A stretch of 64,000 bases of DNA from NCBI GenBank assembly GCA_964420985.1, contig CAYQUT010000004.1, positions 83,420 to 147,419 on the forward strand, in the 5' to 3' direction. This stretch comes from CAMCTV01 sp964420985 (GTDB taxonomy: Bacteria; Bacteroidota; Bacteroidia; Flavobacteriales_D; Sanyastnellaceae). Positions 16,743 to 25,690 of the stretch are shown here, piece by piece. Numbering within the stretch: the stretch's first letter is position 1; every line of letters begins with the position of its first letter. A model generated the notes under the pieces. It saw only the letters and a program-made list of their open reading frames with translations. It searched no databases and had not been told where the DNA came from. The translations under genes and the position numbers were made by a program.

Positions 16743-17500
16743 ACCAAGGCGTCACCATCGTTATTCAAGCCAGAATGGGCTCATCACGACTTCCTGGAAA
16801 AATGATGATGCCATTGTACCAGGAAAAGTCCCTTCTCTTTTGGCTCATCCAAAGGGTAAGGCAAAATCAATCCACTCAAAATATTGTTGTTGCCACCTCT
16901 GAAGACATTCAAGATGATCCCATTGCATTAGAATGCAATCTATTGAATATTCCCTGTTTCAGGGGCAGTGAATGGGATGTCCTGAGTAGATTTTATCATG
17001 CAGCCCAACTCATTCCTAACCCAATTGTCATGCGCATTTGTGGAGACTCTCCGCTCATTTCGGGTGAAATCATAGACTTTGCCATAACGCAATTTTCAGA
17101 GAGAAAAGTTGACTATTTCTCCAATGGAAATGAACCTCCCCACTTTGCTGAAGATGGATTCTGTGTTGAATTATTTTACAACAAGCATCTAGAGGAAGCT
17201 TTTCAACAGGCTGAGTGGTTAAGTGAAAGAGAGCATGTAACACCTTACATTAAAAAAAATGAGCAATTAAAAAAAGCTTGGCAACAATTCAGAGAAAACT
17301 ACCGACACAAACTTTCTGTTGATACACCGCAAGATTTTGAACACGTGGCTTGGATTTTTTCAGAACTGCAAAATCCAATAACATCAAGTATGGATGAAAT
17401 TTTAAGCTTGTTAGAGAACAATCCAAACTTATTTCCTCAACCAGCTAAACTGAATGAAGGCTATCAAAAAAGCATTTCTCAAGACCGCAAGATCAAATAA
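16739..17500 (+). CDS. SpsF-like cytidylyltransferase
   Basis: A 253-residue protein. The N-terminal nucleotidyltransferase signature is IVIQARMGSSRLPGKMM (about 7-23), followed by NIVVATSEDIQDD, RGSEWDVLSRFYHAA and ICGDSPLIS (about 97-105). Near the C-terminus, KLSVDTPQDFEHVAWIF is typical of SpsF/CMP-sugar synthetase relatives. It probably activates a sugar acid with CTP for surface polysaccharide synthesis. The exact sugar is unknown. It overlaps the DUF4910 gene by 4 bp and abuts tadA. Confidence 0.88.
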   Translation: MNQGVTIVIQARMGSSRLPGKMMMPLYQEKSLLFWLIQRVRQNQSTQNIVVATSEDIQDDPIALECNLLNIPCFRGSEWDVLSRFYHAAQLIPNPIVMRICGDSPLISGEIIDFAITQFSERKVDYFSNGNEPPHFAEDGFCVELFYNKHLEEAFQQAEWLSEREHVTPYIKKNEQLKKAWQQFRENYRHKLSVDTPQDFEHVAWIFSELQNPITSSMDEILSLLENNPNLFPQPAKLNEGYQKSISQDRKIK

Positions 17501-17956
17501 ATGGAAAAAGATCTACACTACATGAAATTGGCCATTGCCGAGGCCAATGAAGCATTGAAAAAAGACGAAGTTCCCATTGGTTGCGTTATTGTCTGTGAAG
17601 ACCGAGTTATCGCACGTGGACACAATTTGGTAGAAAGACTTAAAGACTTTACTGCCCATGCAGAAATGCAAGCCTACACAGCGGCATCAGAATATTTGGG
17701 AGGAAAATCATTGGAAAAATGCACTTTGTATGTTACCCTTGAACCCTGCGTAATGTGCGCAGGTGGCGCATTCCTTACCAGAATGGGCCGAATAGTTTAT
17801 GGGGCATTTGATACAAAAAGAGGATATTCTCAGTTTGGCAACCACGCAGGAAATAATCAAAGTATCCTGCATCCCAAGACAGAGATTATTGGGGGAATAA
17901 TGGAAGAAGAATGCAAAACACTATTGCAATCCTTCTTCCAAAATAAAAGAAATTGA
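17501..17956 (+). CDS. tadA: tRNA adenosine(34) deaminase TadA / nucleoside deaminase
   Basis: A 151-residue zinc deaminase with the catalytic HAE motif (His53, Glu55, in TAHAEMQAYT) and the second zinc site PCVMC (Cys83, Cys86). GRIVYGAFDTKRG follows. Size and motifs fit TadA, which converts A34 to inosine in tRNA-Arg(ACG). A free-base deaminase of the same family is the alternative. The stop TGA directly abuts the stop of the convergent HTH gene. Confidence 0.9.
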   Translation: MEKDLHYMKLAIAEANEALKKDEVPIGCVIVCEDRVIARGHNLVERLKDFTAHAEMQAYTAASEYLGGKSLEKCTLYVTLEPCVMCAGGAFLTRMGRIVYGAFDTKRGYSQFGNHAGNNQSILHPKTEIIGGIMEEECKTLLQSFFQNKRN

Positions 17957-18355
17957 TTAACGCTTTTTACCAGCTTTTGCAGGAGCCTTTTTAGCAGGAG
18001 CAGCTTTCACCGCAACCTCTCTTGCTGGAACTGTAGATGTTTTACCCATTTTCAAAATTTGGTAAAGCTCATCTTTCTCCTTTAAAACATCGCGCAACAT
18101 GGAATTTTCCATTCTGCACAAATCCAAGGCATCAGACTCCATTTCGGTTCTGAACCTTTTGGCGTAAAAGGTGAAAAAGTTGAAATCAAGAACTTCACAA
18201 ACACGCGCCAAAAGGTCTGTATCCATGCTCTTTCTTTCGAAAATTTTATAGACATTAGGCGTTGATACATTCAACAACTTAGCCATTGTCTCAGTCCGCA
18301 TGCCCTTCTTTTTGGCACGCTTTCTAATTTCTGTTCCTATGTGTAAATCTTCCAT
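17957..18355 (-). CDS. XRE-like helix-turn-helix protein with a lysine/alanine-rich tail
   Basis: A 132-residue protein. Residues 5-65 form a Cro/CI-type helix-turn-helix (TETMAKLLNVSTPNVYKIF is the likely recognition region). A short coiled stretch (about 75-105) follows. The last 20 residues are Ala/Lys/Pro-rich (APAKKAPAKAGKKR), like the tails of histone H1 or Hc1. It is probably a DNA-binding regulator or nucleoid protein. Its 223-bp upstream region is the longest spacer in this part of the window and contains a tandem 10-bp repeat. Confidence 0.82.
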   Translation of the reverse strand: MEDLHIGTEIRKRAKKKGMRTETMAKLLNVSTPNVYKIFERKSMDTDLLARVCEVLDFNFFTFYAKRFRTEMESDALDLCRMENSMLRDVLKEKDELYQILKMGKTSTVPAREVAVKAAPAKKAPAKAGKKR

Positions 18356-18578
18356 GCGGCCAAACTATAAAAAATATAGCCTCAAGTCCATTGTATTGAA
18401 TGTCAACAAGTGTCCAATTCTATCGAGAAAAGATAAAAATACTTGCAACAACTTGAAAAAATATCAGTAAAATCAATAGGTCCATGAAGGTCCATGAAAT
18501 AACCCTTGGTAAATCGCAGTAAAATAAATTTATCCGAAAAAATGAATTTTTAACACATTCTTAGACCTTCAACAAGAT
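18356..18578. other. Upstream region of the HTH gene, with tandem GGTCCATGAA
   Basis: A 223-bp AT-rich spacer with no gene. It holds two exact, directly adjacent copies of GGTCCATGAA (18479-18498). Related TGTCCAATTC and AGTCCATTG strings lie nearer the HTH gene. These could be operator sites for the adjacent regulator. I see no clear terminator for ftcD. Confidence 0.45.
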
Positions 18579-20273
18579 TTAAAATGACTTTTCAACTTTC
18601 TCTCTGATCAACAACTCCATTTCAAGCGCTTGTTTCTCGAATTGATTTGCCTTTTCAATTAAAGTGTCCGTAAAATTTTTATCCTTAATTCCGCCTGCAT
18701 TGATTTTCACATTCATTACCGCACCTAGAACAGCAGCTCGGATACACAGTGCGCCTACACCTGCATCTGTTATGGAATTGGGATTGCCATTTTCGACCAT
18801 TTCCAAACAGATGGACATTGCACTCAAGGCAACCTCAGCTGTTCGCAATGGAATTTCCATGGCATATTTTGATGCTGATTCAATAGCATTCGAACGGATT
18901 TTTTTTTCATCATCATTTCCTTTGGGCAGAGCAAAGGCTTCCATAATCAGATTAAATGCATGCGTATCTTCATCCACCAACCTCAATAATTCTTTTTGAA
19001 TTTGCATTCCTTTCTCAGCAACATCTGAGAACTCCTTCCAACGATTGTCCCAACCTCTTTTATGGCTGCTCAAATTGGCTACCATCACCCCCAATGATGC
19101 TCCCAAGGCACCAACATAGGCACTGACCGAACCTCCACCCGGTGCCGGACTCTCACTTGCCGTTTCATTCGCGAGTGCTTTAGCTGACATAGAAATAAGA
19201 CGATTCTTTGATCCCATCTTTCTCTCTAGAACATACTCGATGATTTTTTCATTGGCTTGAAACGGAGCCAAATCATCCAAGCCAAGAGACTTGACCGCAA
19301 TTTTAATTTTCTCTTCGTCCGAGATACCCAATGATCGCTCTTGCTTGATTAAAAAATAATCAGCGGCATCCAACATGGATTGCAAAGGAATCAAACCCAC
19401 CAATTCAGAACCAGTGACTCTGATTCCACGCTCTGCAGCCTTTTTGCACGCCTCCTCAAAGGCAAGATGCACTGGCGTAACTGAGATATCTGTAAGATTT
19501 AAAGAAAGCTGCGCTATTCCGTATTCATCAATGTACCAACCAATCCCCTTTACACTTTTCAATGTTCCAGGGATCCTTACAGGCTCGCCCTTTTCATCTA
19601 AAACGGGTTTTCCTGAAACAGGATCACCCTCTCTTAAAGTTCTTCCCGCCTCTCTAATATCAAAGGCAATGGCATTGGCCCTTCTAGTAGAGGTGGTATT
19701 TAAATTGACATTGTATGCCACAAGGAAGTTTCGAGCCCCTATGGTTGTTAGGCCAGATTTTCTGATTGTATCCGTTACCGCATTTGGTCCAAAGTCTGGC
19801 TTACCTTCTGTGGTTGAAATTTTATCCAAGGCTTCATACTCACCTTTTCTGCACACCGCCAAATTCTTTCTCTCCGGAATCATTGCTGCCGCTTCATAGT
19901 AATATCCTGCAATTCCCAATTCCTCTCCTACTCTTTTGCCCAATTGTCTTGCAATTTCAACACATTCATCCATACTCACTCCAGCAATGGGAACAAATGG
20001 ACAAACATCTGTAGCACCTTGTCTGGGATGTTCTCCTTTGTGAATGCGCATATCAATTAATTCCGATGCTTTTTTTATGAGCAAAAAAGCTGCCTCTTGC
20101 ACTGCGCTTGGCTCACCAGCAAAAGTAATTACCGTTCTATTGGTTGAGGCCCCTGGGTCGACATCCAATAACATCACACCCTTCACCTTTTCAACTTCAG
20201 CAACAATGGCATCAATTTTTGCTCTATCTCTTCCCTCTGAAATATTGGGAATACACTCTATAATTTTTTTCAT
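18579..20273 (-). CDS. ftcD: Bifunctional glutamate formimidoyltransferase / formimidoyl-THF cyclodeaminase
   Basis: A 564-residue fusion, close to the length of mammalian FTCD. The formiminotransferase N-terminal half starts KKIIECIPNISEGRDRAKID and includes RIHKGEHPRQGATDVCPFVP (about 77-96). Its second subdomain follows (about 180-325). The cyclodeaminase domain spans about 365-560 with SPAPGGGSVSAYVGALGA near 383. It moves the formimino group from histidine breakdown onto tetrahydrofolate and then releases ammonia. ATG 20273 is preferred over 20297, which would overlap the upstream gene. No other hut genes lie in the window. Confidence 0.94.
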   Translation of the reverse strand: MKKIIECIPNISEGRDRAKIDAIVAEVEKVKGVMLLDVDPGASTNRTVITFAGEPSAVQEAAFLLIKKASELIDMRIHKGEHPRQGATDVCPFVPIAGVSMDECVEIARQLGKRVGEELGIAGYYYEAAAMIPERKNLAVCRKGEYEALDKISTTEGKPDFGPNAVTDTIRKSGLTTIGARNFLVAYNVNLNTTSTRRANAIAFDIREAGRTLREGDPVSGKPVLDEKGEPVRIPGTLKSVKGIGWYIDEYGIAQLSLNLTDISVTPVHLAFEEACKKAAERGIRVTGSELVGLIPLQSMLDAADYFLIKQERSLGISDEEKIKIAVKSLGLDDLAPFQANEKIIEYVLERKMGSKNRLISMSAKALANETASESPAPGGGSVSAYVGALGASLGVMVANLSSHKRGWDNRWKEFSDVAEKGMQIQKELLRLVDEDTHAFNLIMEAFALPKGNDDEKKIRSNAIESASKYAMEIPLRTAEVALSAMSICLEMVENGNPNSITDAGVGALCIRAAVLGAVMNVKINAGGIKDKNFTDTLIEKANQFEKQALEMELLIREKVEKSF

Positions 20274-20286
20274 TTTTTTACTTTTC

Positions 20287-20805
20287 TCAAAACACAATAG
20301 TAATACGCTTTCGCTCTTTGAGCAAAGCCTCTTTCCAATCTGATGGTAACCTTCCCTGTTTCATTGACTGCAAAAAAAGGCCAGAAGGAAAAATCTCTCT
20401 TGAATTTACCTCAACCAACTTCCATTCATCACCCCATTGCTTTGTGTATTCCAAAATCAAGGACCGATATGATTCCAAAGCACTTTGCACATGATAAATC
20501 CCCATCAGCAAATCTTCAAAATCTTCACTTTTATGAATCATCAATTTTATTTTGGAAATGCCCCTTTCAAAATCCATGAGATCTTCAAATTGATAGTGAT
20601 CCAAATACACGAATCTTTTATTTGGATCAATCATTTGAATAATCCTTTGACATTCGGCCCTGCGTTTTTCTATCAACTTGGGCAGGTAAATTTGATCATA
20701 CACTAGTCGCTTCAATTCAAATAATCGTTGCACATATAGATCATTCCAATCTTCCTCTTTCAAGGTCTCTTCAACGCCCCAATATTTACACAGTGCCAAA
20801 TTCAT
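20287..20805 (-). CDS. Protein of unknown function, mostly helical
   Basis: A 172-residue cytosolic protein without signal peptide or membrane segment. It is rich in charged residues and predicted to be largely alpha-helical (about 20-125), with a hydrophobic ending. I recognise no domain. It precedes ftcD by 13 bp on the same strand. TAACTTTG, an exact -7 element, lies 4 nt upstream of its ATG, so this gene probably starts the ftcD transcript. Confidence 0.72.
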   Translation of the reverse strand: MNLALCKYWGVEETLKEEDWNDLYVQRLFELKRLVYDQIYLPKLIEKRRAECQRIIQMIDPNKRFVYLDHYQFEDLMDFERGISKIKLMIHKSEDFEDLLMGIYHVQSALESYRSLILEYTKQWGDEWKLVEVNSREIFPSGLFLQSMKQGRLPSDWKEALLKERKRITIVF

Positions 20806-20809
20806 AAAA

Positions 20810-20817
20810 CAAAGTTA
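20810..20817 (-). promoter_or_regulatory. -7 promoter element TAACTTTG for the ftcD unit
   Basis: The minus strand reads TAACTTTG, ending 4 nt before the ATG at 20805. It is part of a 53-bp divergent promoter region shared with the TlpA-like gene. Confidence 0.55.
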
Positions 20818-20845
20818 ATGGCATGGTGTTGGATAACAGAATGTT

Positions 20846-20853
20846 TAATTTTG
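20846..20853 (+). promoter_or_regulatory. -7 promoter element TAATTTTG for the TlpA-like gene
   Basis: An exact TAnnTTTG match, 5 nt upstream of ATG 20859. It supports that ATG over the in-frame upstream starts at 20823 and 20841. Confidence 0.5.
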
Positions 20854-20858
20854 TTTTT

Positions 20859-22160
20859 ATGGAAAAGAAATTTTTATTGTCATGGTTTATCCTTGCTCTT
20901 AGCCTTCAAGTTTTTGGCCTACAGCCAACTAGAACCACAATCAAAGGAAACTACACACACAACAATTTCAAAACGATTATTATTTGGTCTACCATCGGAA
21001 AAGTCATGGAGGTGGTGGATTCAACAAAATTAGTCAACGGTCAATTTGAATTCAAACCCAGGTACTTTAAACAAGGTATGTATCTCATTGGTGTCAATGA
21101 ATCCAATCATGTACCCATCCTATTAGACAACGAGCCCCTTGTCGAACTCAGCGCCAACGGTCCAAAAATGGAAACCAATTTAAAGTACCTCCAATCCAAA
21201 CAAAACATCGCTTACATCGAATATATACCTAAGGAAATAAAAATCAATAACGCCATTCGTGCAGCACATAAAAAAGAAGGCAATGACAGCACAACCATTC
21301 AACTTAAAGAATCGAGATTGGCTGAGATGAGAGATTCTATCCGAAAAGTTTATTCTGGAACTTTTTTAGATAAGCTCATTGGATGGAAAAGTGACATCTT
21401 ACCGCTGCGTAAATCAACTTTCTGGAACAATTTTGATTTCAATGATACATCCATTGTGCGCTGCACTGTTCTAAATGATAGAATTCAACGGTACATGCGA
21501 AAATTTTCGAAAGGTGAGAATGCAGGGTACATTCAGTGCATAGAAGAAATACTATCAAAGGCCTCCATCAATGATGCCGTCTATGAGTTTGCCGTTTATC
21601 AGATGATTACCGGTTTTTTCGAAAGTGGAATGGACAATATCACGGCTTATTTGATTGATCAAAAGTTAAATGGAGAAAGTTGCGGAGAAGATGACATCCA
21701 CAAACTACTGACAAAAACAGCCAATTCCATTCAACAACTAACCATTGGACATAACCCTCCTAATTTCCAGGCTAAACTCAGAGATGGCAGTGCTTTCGAA
21801 TTAAAATCAGCCGTTGCCAAAAACAAATATACCGTGCTCATGTTTTGGAGTTCGTGGTGTGAGCACTGCAAAGCTGCAGCCCCTGAAATCAAAGCATTTC
21901 ATGAGAAAAATAGCAAGAATAAAATCATGTTGGTGGGCTACAGCTTAGATAACAACCAACAAATGTGGGAGAATGCCTTAAATGAAAGGTCATTTACCTT
22001 TCCCAATATTTTTGGAGGAAAACAATGGGACTCACCAGTATCAAAATTGTACAAGGTCAACAAAACCCCATTGTTTTTTGTTTTAGACCAAAGTGGAACA
22101 CTCCAATTGAAGGCCAAAAGCATTCAAGAAGTAGAGAAATTTATTGGTGGTTCAAAGTAA
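20859..22160 (+). CDS. TlpA/ResA-like thioredoxin-family protein with N-terminal DUF4369-like region
   Basis: A 433-residue protein with signal peptide MEKKFLLSWFILALSLQVFG. The mature N-terminus (about 20-110) resembles the DUF4369 beta domain common in Bacteroidota TlpA proteins (IKGNYTHNNFKTIIIWSTIG). A helical middle region follows (about 120-290). The C-terminal thioredoxin domain (about 295-430) has the active site WSSWCEHCKAAAPEI, a CxxC. It probably reduces or isomerises disulfides in the periplasm, for instance in cytochrome maturation. The specific partner is unknown. Confidence 0.88.
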   Translation: MEKKFLLSWFILALSLQVFGLQPTRTTIKGNYTHNNFKTIIIWSTIGKVMEVVDSTKLVNGQFEFKPRYFKQGMYLIGVNESNHVPILLDNEPLVELSANGPKMETNLKYLQSKQNIAYIEYIPKEIKINNAIRAAHKKEGNDSTTIQLKESRLAEMRDSIRKVYSGTFLDKLIGWKSDILPLRKSTFWNNFDFNDTSIVRCTVLNDRIQRYMRKFSKGENAGYIQCIEEILSKASINDAVYEFAVYQMITGFFESGMDNITAYLIDQKLNGESCGEDDIHKLLTKTANSIQQLTIGHNPPNFQAKLRDGSAFELKSAVAKNKYTVLMFWSSWCEHCKAAAPEIKAFHEKNSKNKIMLVGYSLDNNQQMWENALNERSFTFPNIFGGKQWDSPVSKLYKVNKTPLFFVLDQSGTLQLKAKSIQEVEKFIGGSK

Positions 22161-22176
22161 GGCTTTTCTATCTTTG
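22144..22176 (+). promoter_or_regulatory. Promoter for mgtE: TTG, 22 nt, TATCTTTG
   Basis: TTG at 22144-22146 and TATCTTTG at 22169-22176 are 22 nt apart, within the Bacteroidota spacing for -33 and -7 elements. The start codon is 39 nt further on. The -33 part overlaps the end of the preceding gene. Confidence 0.55.
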
Positions 22177-22215
22177 TTTCGATAATCAGTTTTACTCAAC
22201 AATGGACCCTTCCCG

Positions 22216-23604
22216 ATGTATATCAAAATTACCAAAGAGCTGCTGGCAGATATTCGCCGCTCCATCGCTGAAGGAAGGGATACTGCATTAGAAAAACTCA
22301 CCATAGACCTTCATCCAGCTGACTTGGCGGAACTCATCAATGAGTTGCGGCCAGAGGAAGCGGTGTATCTGTATCGCACACTGGATGAAGTACGTGCTGC
22401 AGATGTAATGCTTGAATTGGATGAAGACGTTCGTAATCAACTTCTAAGCACTTTAACTTCTCGAGAAATCGCAGAAGACCTGATTGAAAACTTCAACAGC
22501 GATGATGCCGCAGACGTTATTGCTGAATTACCTGAAGAAAAACAAGAGGAGGTAATTGCACTACTTGAAGATAGTGAAGCGGCCAGTGACATCATTGATT
22601 TGATGAACTATGAGGAGGGCACTGCGGGGGCATTAATGGCGAAGGAATTAATCAAGGTCAATGCCCATTGGAGCGTGGCCATGGCCATACGAGAAATGCG
22701 CAAGCAGAGTGAGGATTTGGATAGTATTTACACCATTTATGTTGTTGATGATTTCAATAAAATCATTGGAACACTCAGCATGAAAATGTTGATTTTTTCA
22801 TCCGCTAGTTTGAGATCATCCATCAGTGAATTGTACACCAATAAAAAAGTATACAGCGTCAACACGGCAACACCAGTTGAAGAAGTGGCCAATATGATGA
22901 AAAAATATGATTTGGTCGTTGTTCCTGTTTTAAATGACAGTCAGGAGTTGGTTGGAAGAATTACCATTGATGATGTAGTGGATGTCATTCAAGAAGAAGC
23001 CGATAAAGATTATCAATTGGCTTCGGGTATCTCTGAGGATGTTGAATCCAGCGACAGCATATGGACATTAACGAGAGCCCGTCTTCCTTGGCTATTGATT
23101 GGAATGGGTGGGGGAATGAGTAGTGCTTATATCATTGGCTTATATGACATAACAGAAAATCCTCAAATGGCCATTTTTATGCCACTCATAGCGGCAACTG
23201 GAGGTAATGTTGGTGTACAATCGGCAGCACTCGTCGTAAAAGCATTGGCCAATCAAAGTGAATTGGATGAAACAGTTTGGCGAAAAATATTGAAGGAATT
23301 TGGTGTGGGCGCATTCAATGGACTCATCTGCTCCATCATCATTTTTTTAACCACTCAATTGTTTCACTTTGATATTGGAATGAGCCTTACAGCGAGTATA
23401 GCTCTATTCAGTGTGATTGTATTCGCCAGTGTCTCGGGAACCTATATTCCATTGACTTTACATAAGTTTGGTATTGATCCTGCCCTTGCAACTGGCCCCT
23501 TCATAACTACCACCAATGATATTATTGGATTGATTATCTATTTTGGAGTTGGGCATATTCTCTTGCAACAATTTTTGTCTGTTCCATTTAACATGTTTCA
23601 TTGA
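22216..23604 (+). CDS. mgtE: Magnesium transporter MgtE
   Basis: A 462-residue protein. Its N-domain of superhelical repeats covers about 1-130 (LHPADLAELINELRPEEAVYL). A CBS pair that senses magnesium follows (about 135-260), then five membrane helices (about 285-460). The pore region reads MPLIAATGGNVGVQSAALVVKAL, and the last helices carry the FITTTNDIIGLIIYF motif. It forms a dimeric Mg2+ channel in the inner membrane that closes when cytosolic Mg2+ is high. The start ATG has no purine-rich ribosome site. The end overlaps the next gene as TGATG. Confidence 0.95.
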   Translation: MYIKITKELLADIRRSIAEGRDTALEKLTIDLHPADLAELINELRPEEAVYLYRTLDEVRAADVMLELDEDVRNQLLSTLTSREIAEDLIENFNSDDAADVIAELPEEKQEEVIALLEDSEAASDIIDLMNYEEGTAGALMAKELIKVNAHWSVAMAIREMRKQSEDLDSIYTIYVVDDFNKIIGTLSMKMLIFSSASLRSSISELYTNKKVYSVNTATPVEEVANMMKKYDLVVVPVLNDSQELVGRITIDDVVDVIQEEADKDYQLASGISEDVESSDSIWTLTRARLPWLLIGMGGGMSSAYIIGLYDITENPQMAIFMPLIAATGGNVGVQSAALVVKALANQSELDETVWRKILKEFGVGAFNGLICSIIIFLTTQLFHFDIGMSLTASIALFSVIVFASVSGTYIPLTLHKFGIDPALATGPFITTTNDIIGLIIYFGVGHILLQQFLSVPFNMFH

Positions 23605-24545
23605 TGCCTACAGTTGTTTTTTTGGACAGTGTTCATGACGTATTATTCTTTGACTTAAAAGACAACGGTTATCACTGCGTTTGGGATGAACACAACTCCC
23701 TTGAGCAAATAGCATTAACATTCCCAGATATTCAAGGTCTAGTGATTCGCAGTCGATTTGTTTTAAATGAAACCCAAATCAACTTATTTCCCCATCTAAA
23801 ATGGATTGCACGATCTGGTTCTGGATTGGAAAACATTGCTGTAGATTATTGTCAACAAAAACAAATTCAAGTTTTTAGTTCTCCTGAAGGCAATTCAGGA
23901 GCTGTTGGAGAGTACGTCGTTGGAGCTATCCTCTCTTTGATTCGTAAAATACCTTCTGGAAATAATTCAGTTCGGAAAAATTTATGGTTAAGGGAAGCGC
24001 ACAGGGGACTCGAACTTTCCAATCAAACAGTGGCCATCATTGGTTTAGGTCACATGGGCAAAAGCGTAGCCAACAAATTGAAAGCCATTGGATGCCGCAT
24101 TATTGCGCATGATACTGCATTGATAAAAAGCCCACTTGATCATGTAGAACTTGTCTCAATGGAATTTTTGAAACAAGAAGCAGATATTGTGAGCATCCAC
24201 TTGCCACTCTCCAAAGAAACACGTGGTTATGCCAATGATGCATTTTTTCATTCATTTAAAAAACCAATTTTCTTTATCAATACAGCACGCGGGCAACATT
24301 GCGATACGAAAGACTTGCTCAATGCAATGAAGCATGATAAAGTGCTGGGTGCCGTTTTAGATGTGCTTGAATTTGAGGGAACCAACCTTCAATTGGAACA
24401 AAGTGCCAATAGTATTTTTCAAAGATTGATTCAAGAAGAGAAAATAATTCTCACCCCTCACATCGCCGGATGGACAAAGGAATCATATTATAAACTCTCG
24501 AAAGTACTGAGTGAGAAAATTCTCCATTCATTCAGTCTTTCTTAA
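23604..24545 (+). CDS. D-isomer-specific 2-hydroxyacid dehydrogenase
   Basis: A 313-residue NAD-binding oxidoreductase. The Rossmann motif is IIGLGHMGKSVANKL (about 145-160). The catalytic arginine is in FINTARGQ (about 224-231), the glutamate in AVLDVLEFEG (about 250-259) and the histidine in LTPHIAGW (about 283-290). Substrate is unclear; phosphoglycerate or other 2-hydroxyacids are candidates. ATG 23604 gives a TGATG overlap with mgtE. The 3' end overlaps the convergent exported-protein gene by 14 bp. Confidence 0.9.
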   Translation: MPTVVFLDSVHDVLFFDLKDNGYHCVWDEHNSLEQIALTFPDIQGLVIRSRFVLNETQINLFPHLKWIARSGSGLENIAVDYCQQKQIQVFSSPEGNSGAVGEYVVGAILSLIRKIPSGNNSVRKNLWLREAHRGLELSNQTVAIIGLGHMGKSVANKLKAIGCRIIAHDTALIKSPLDHVELVSMEFLKQEADIVSIHLPLSKETRGYANDAFFHSFKKPIFFINTARGQHCDTKDLLNAMKHDKVLGAVLDVLEFEGTNLQLEQSANSIFQRLIQEEKIILTPHIAGWTKESYYKLSKVLSEKILHSFSLS

Positions 24546-25110
24546 TTTCCTCCTCTTTCTTATCTGATTCTCCTTCAGATGGAGCCAAACCCTTTGCCCT
24601 ATCTAATTCTGTCTGGTAGCGCTTCAAAGCTCTGTCCGTTACTTCTAAGTCAAATAAGAATAGACGTTCAGCTGGATCATATTGAAAAGTCGCAATGGGA
24701 AGCATCGCCACAACATCTTTAAATCCCTCTGGTCGCTCATCAACACTTACCTTCAAATCAATCATACACCCCTTCTTCCAGGACTTATCAGGCACGTTAA
24801 AAGTATCAAAGGCGATCCGTCTTGGGATGTAATTCGGATATTCAAAAGTTACCGTGTATTTGGCATTCTCCAGCAAGTGAAATTGAAACACACCCATTGA
24901 ATTGGCTTTTAACGTAAAGGATTGATTGCCTTCCTCCGTATTAATCACCGTGATCTCTCCTTGCAAAGTGTGTGTCGAATCTGCTTTATCCACTAGCAAT
25001 CCCTGAACAAACACGCTATGCCCATCTGGATGCGGTTTCAACCATTCCGGCTTTTGTGTCCACGCATTCAAACCAATTAAAACCAAACTTAGCGTTACCA
25101 ATTTCTTCAT
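24532..25110 (-). CDS. Exported protein with a carboxypeptidase-regulatory-like beta domain
   Basis: A 192-residue protein with signal peptide MKKLVTLSLVLIGLNAWTQ. Residues about 32-120 look like a beta-sandwich of the carboxypeptidase regulatory type (VQGLLVDKADSTHTLQGEI, then SMGVFQFHLLENAKYTVTF). The C-terminus is charged and ends in a Lys/Glu-rich tail. Its role is unknown. It lies 4 bp downstream of hemJ on the same strand and ends inside the end of the convergent dehydrogenase gene. Confidence 0.78.
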   Translation of the reverse strand: MKKLVTLSLVLIGLNAWTQKPEWLKPHPDGHSVFVQGLLVDKADSTHTLQGEITVINTEEGNQSFTLKANSMGVFQFHLLENAKYTVTFEYPNYIPRRIAFDTFNVPDKSWKKGCMIDLKVSVDERPEGFKDVVAMLPIATFQYDPAERLFLFDLEVTDRALKRYQTELDRAKGLAPSEGESDKKEEEIKKD

Positions 25111-25114
25111 GACC

Positions 25115-25660
25115 TTATTTATTCAATTCATCTGTTCTCACTCGCTTGTATGCTTTAATAGCTAGGGTAAGAAGAACACCCAAACCTACTAATCCCAAAG
25201 CACCCCACAACCAAGAAATGGAATCTTTATTCACAACGACAAATACAATAGCCACCAACAAAATTGTCCCTACCTCATTCCACATTCTTAGTTTAAAACT
25301 TGAAAGTCCTATTGAATTCACTAGTCCTTTAGAATACAACTTTTGACCTTTCCATTGGTACATCAGGAGACAGAAAATAAAAAACAACTTCAAATGCATC
25401 CAAGGCATACTGAGATATCCAGGATTGAGATAAAGAAGACCAGCGCCAAAAAACAAAGTCAATACACATGAGGGCCAAGTAATAATATACCACAATCGAT
25501 ATTCCATTAACCTGTATTGACGAAGAAGAATGTCTCTTTCTGGATTATCCTTTTGTTCAGCCTCAGCATGATATACAAACAAACGGAACATGTAGAATAA
25601 TCCTGCAAACCACGTTACCACAAAAATGATGTGAAGCGACTTAAAAATATTGTAATCCAT
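25115..25660 (-). CDS. hemJ: Protoporphyrinogen oxidase HemJ (UPF0093 / CopD-like)
   Basis: A 181-residue protein with four or five membrane helices and the HemJ N-terminal signature SLHIIFVVTWFAGLFYMFRL (about 8-27), which includes the essential histidine. HemJ oxidises protoporphyrinogen IX to protoporphyrin IX. The ATG at 25660 is clearly the start: the longer frame from 25735 would run across the divergent promoter and into the thioesterase gene. TATCTTCG lies 4 nt upstream. HemE is also in this window, but about 7 kb away. Confidence 0.87.
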   Translation of the reverse strand: MDYNIFKSLHIIFVVTWFAGLFYMFRLFVYHAEAEQKDNPERDILLRQYRLMEYRLWYIITWPSCVLTLFFGAGLLYLNPGYLSMPWMHLKLFFIFCLLMYQWKGQKLYSKGLVNSIGLSSFKLRMWNEVGTILLVAIVFVVVNKDSISWLWGALGLVGLGVLLTLAIKAYKRVRTDELNK

Positions 25661-25664
25661 AGCA

Positions 25665-25686
25665 CGAAGATAATCACGTAACTTTG
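25665..25686. promoter_or_regulatory. Back-to-back -7 elements for hemJ and the thioesterase
   Basis: The whole hemJ-thioesterase intergenic space is 30 bp. Minus-strand TATCTTCG (25665-25672) lies 4 nt from the hemJ ATG, and plus-strand TAACTTTG (25679-25686) lies 4 nt from the thioesterase ATG. The two transcripts must start almost at the start codons, and their -33 regions lie in the opposite gene. Confidence 0.55.
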
Positions 25687-25690
25687 GCAC

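Noticed and set aside
19375..19899. A 174-codon open frame on the plus strand
   Set aside because: Antisense shadow of ftcD, with no recognisable domain.
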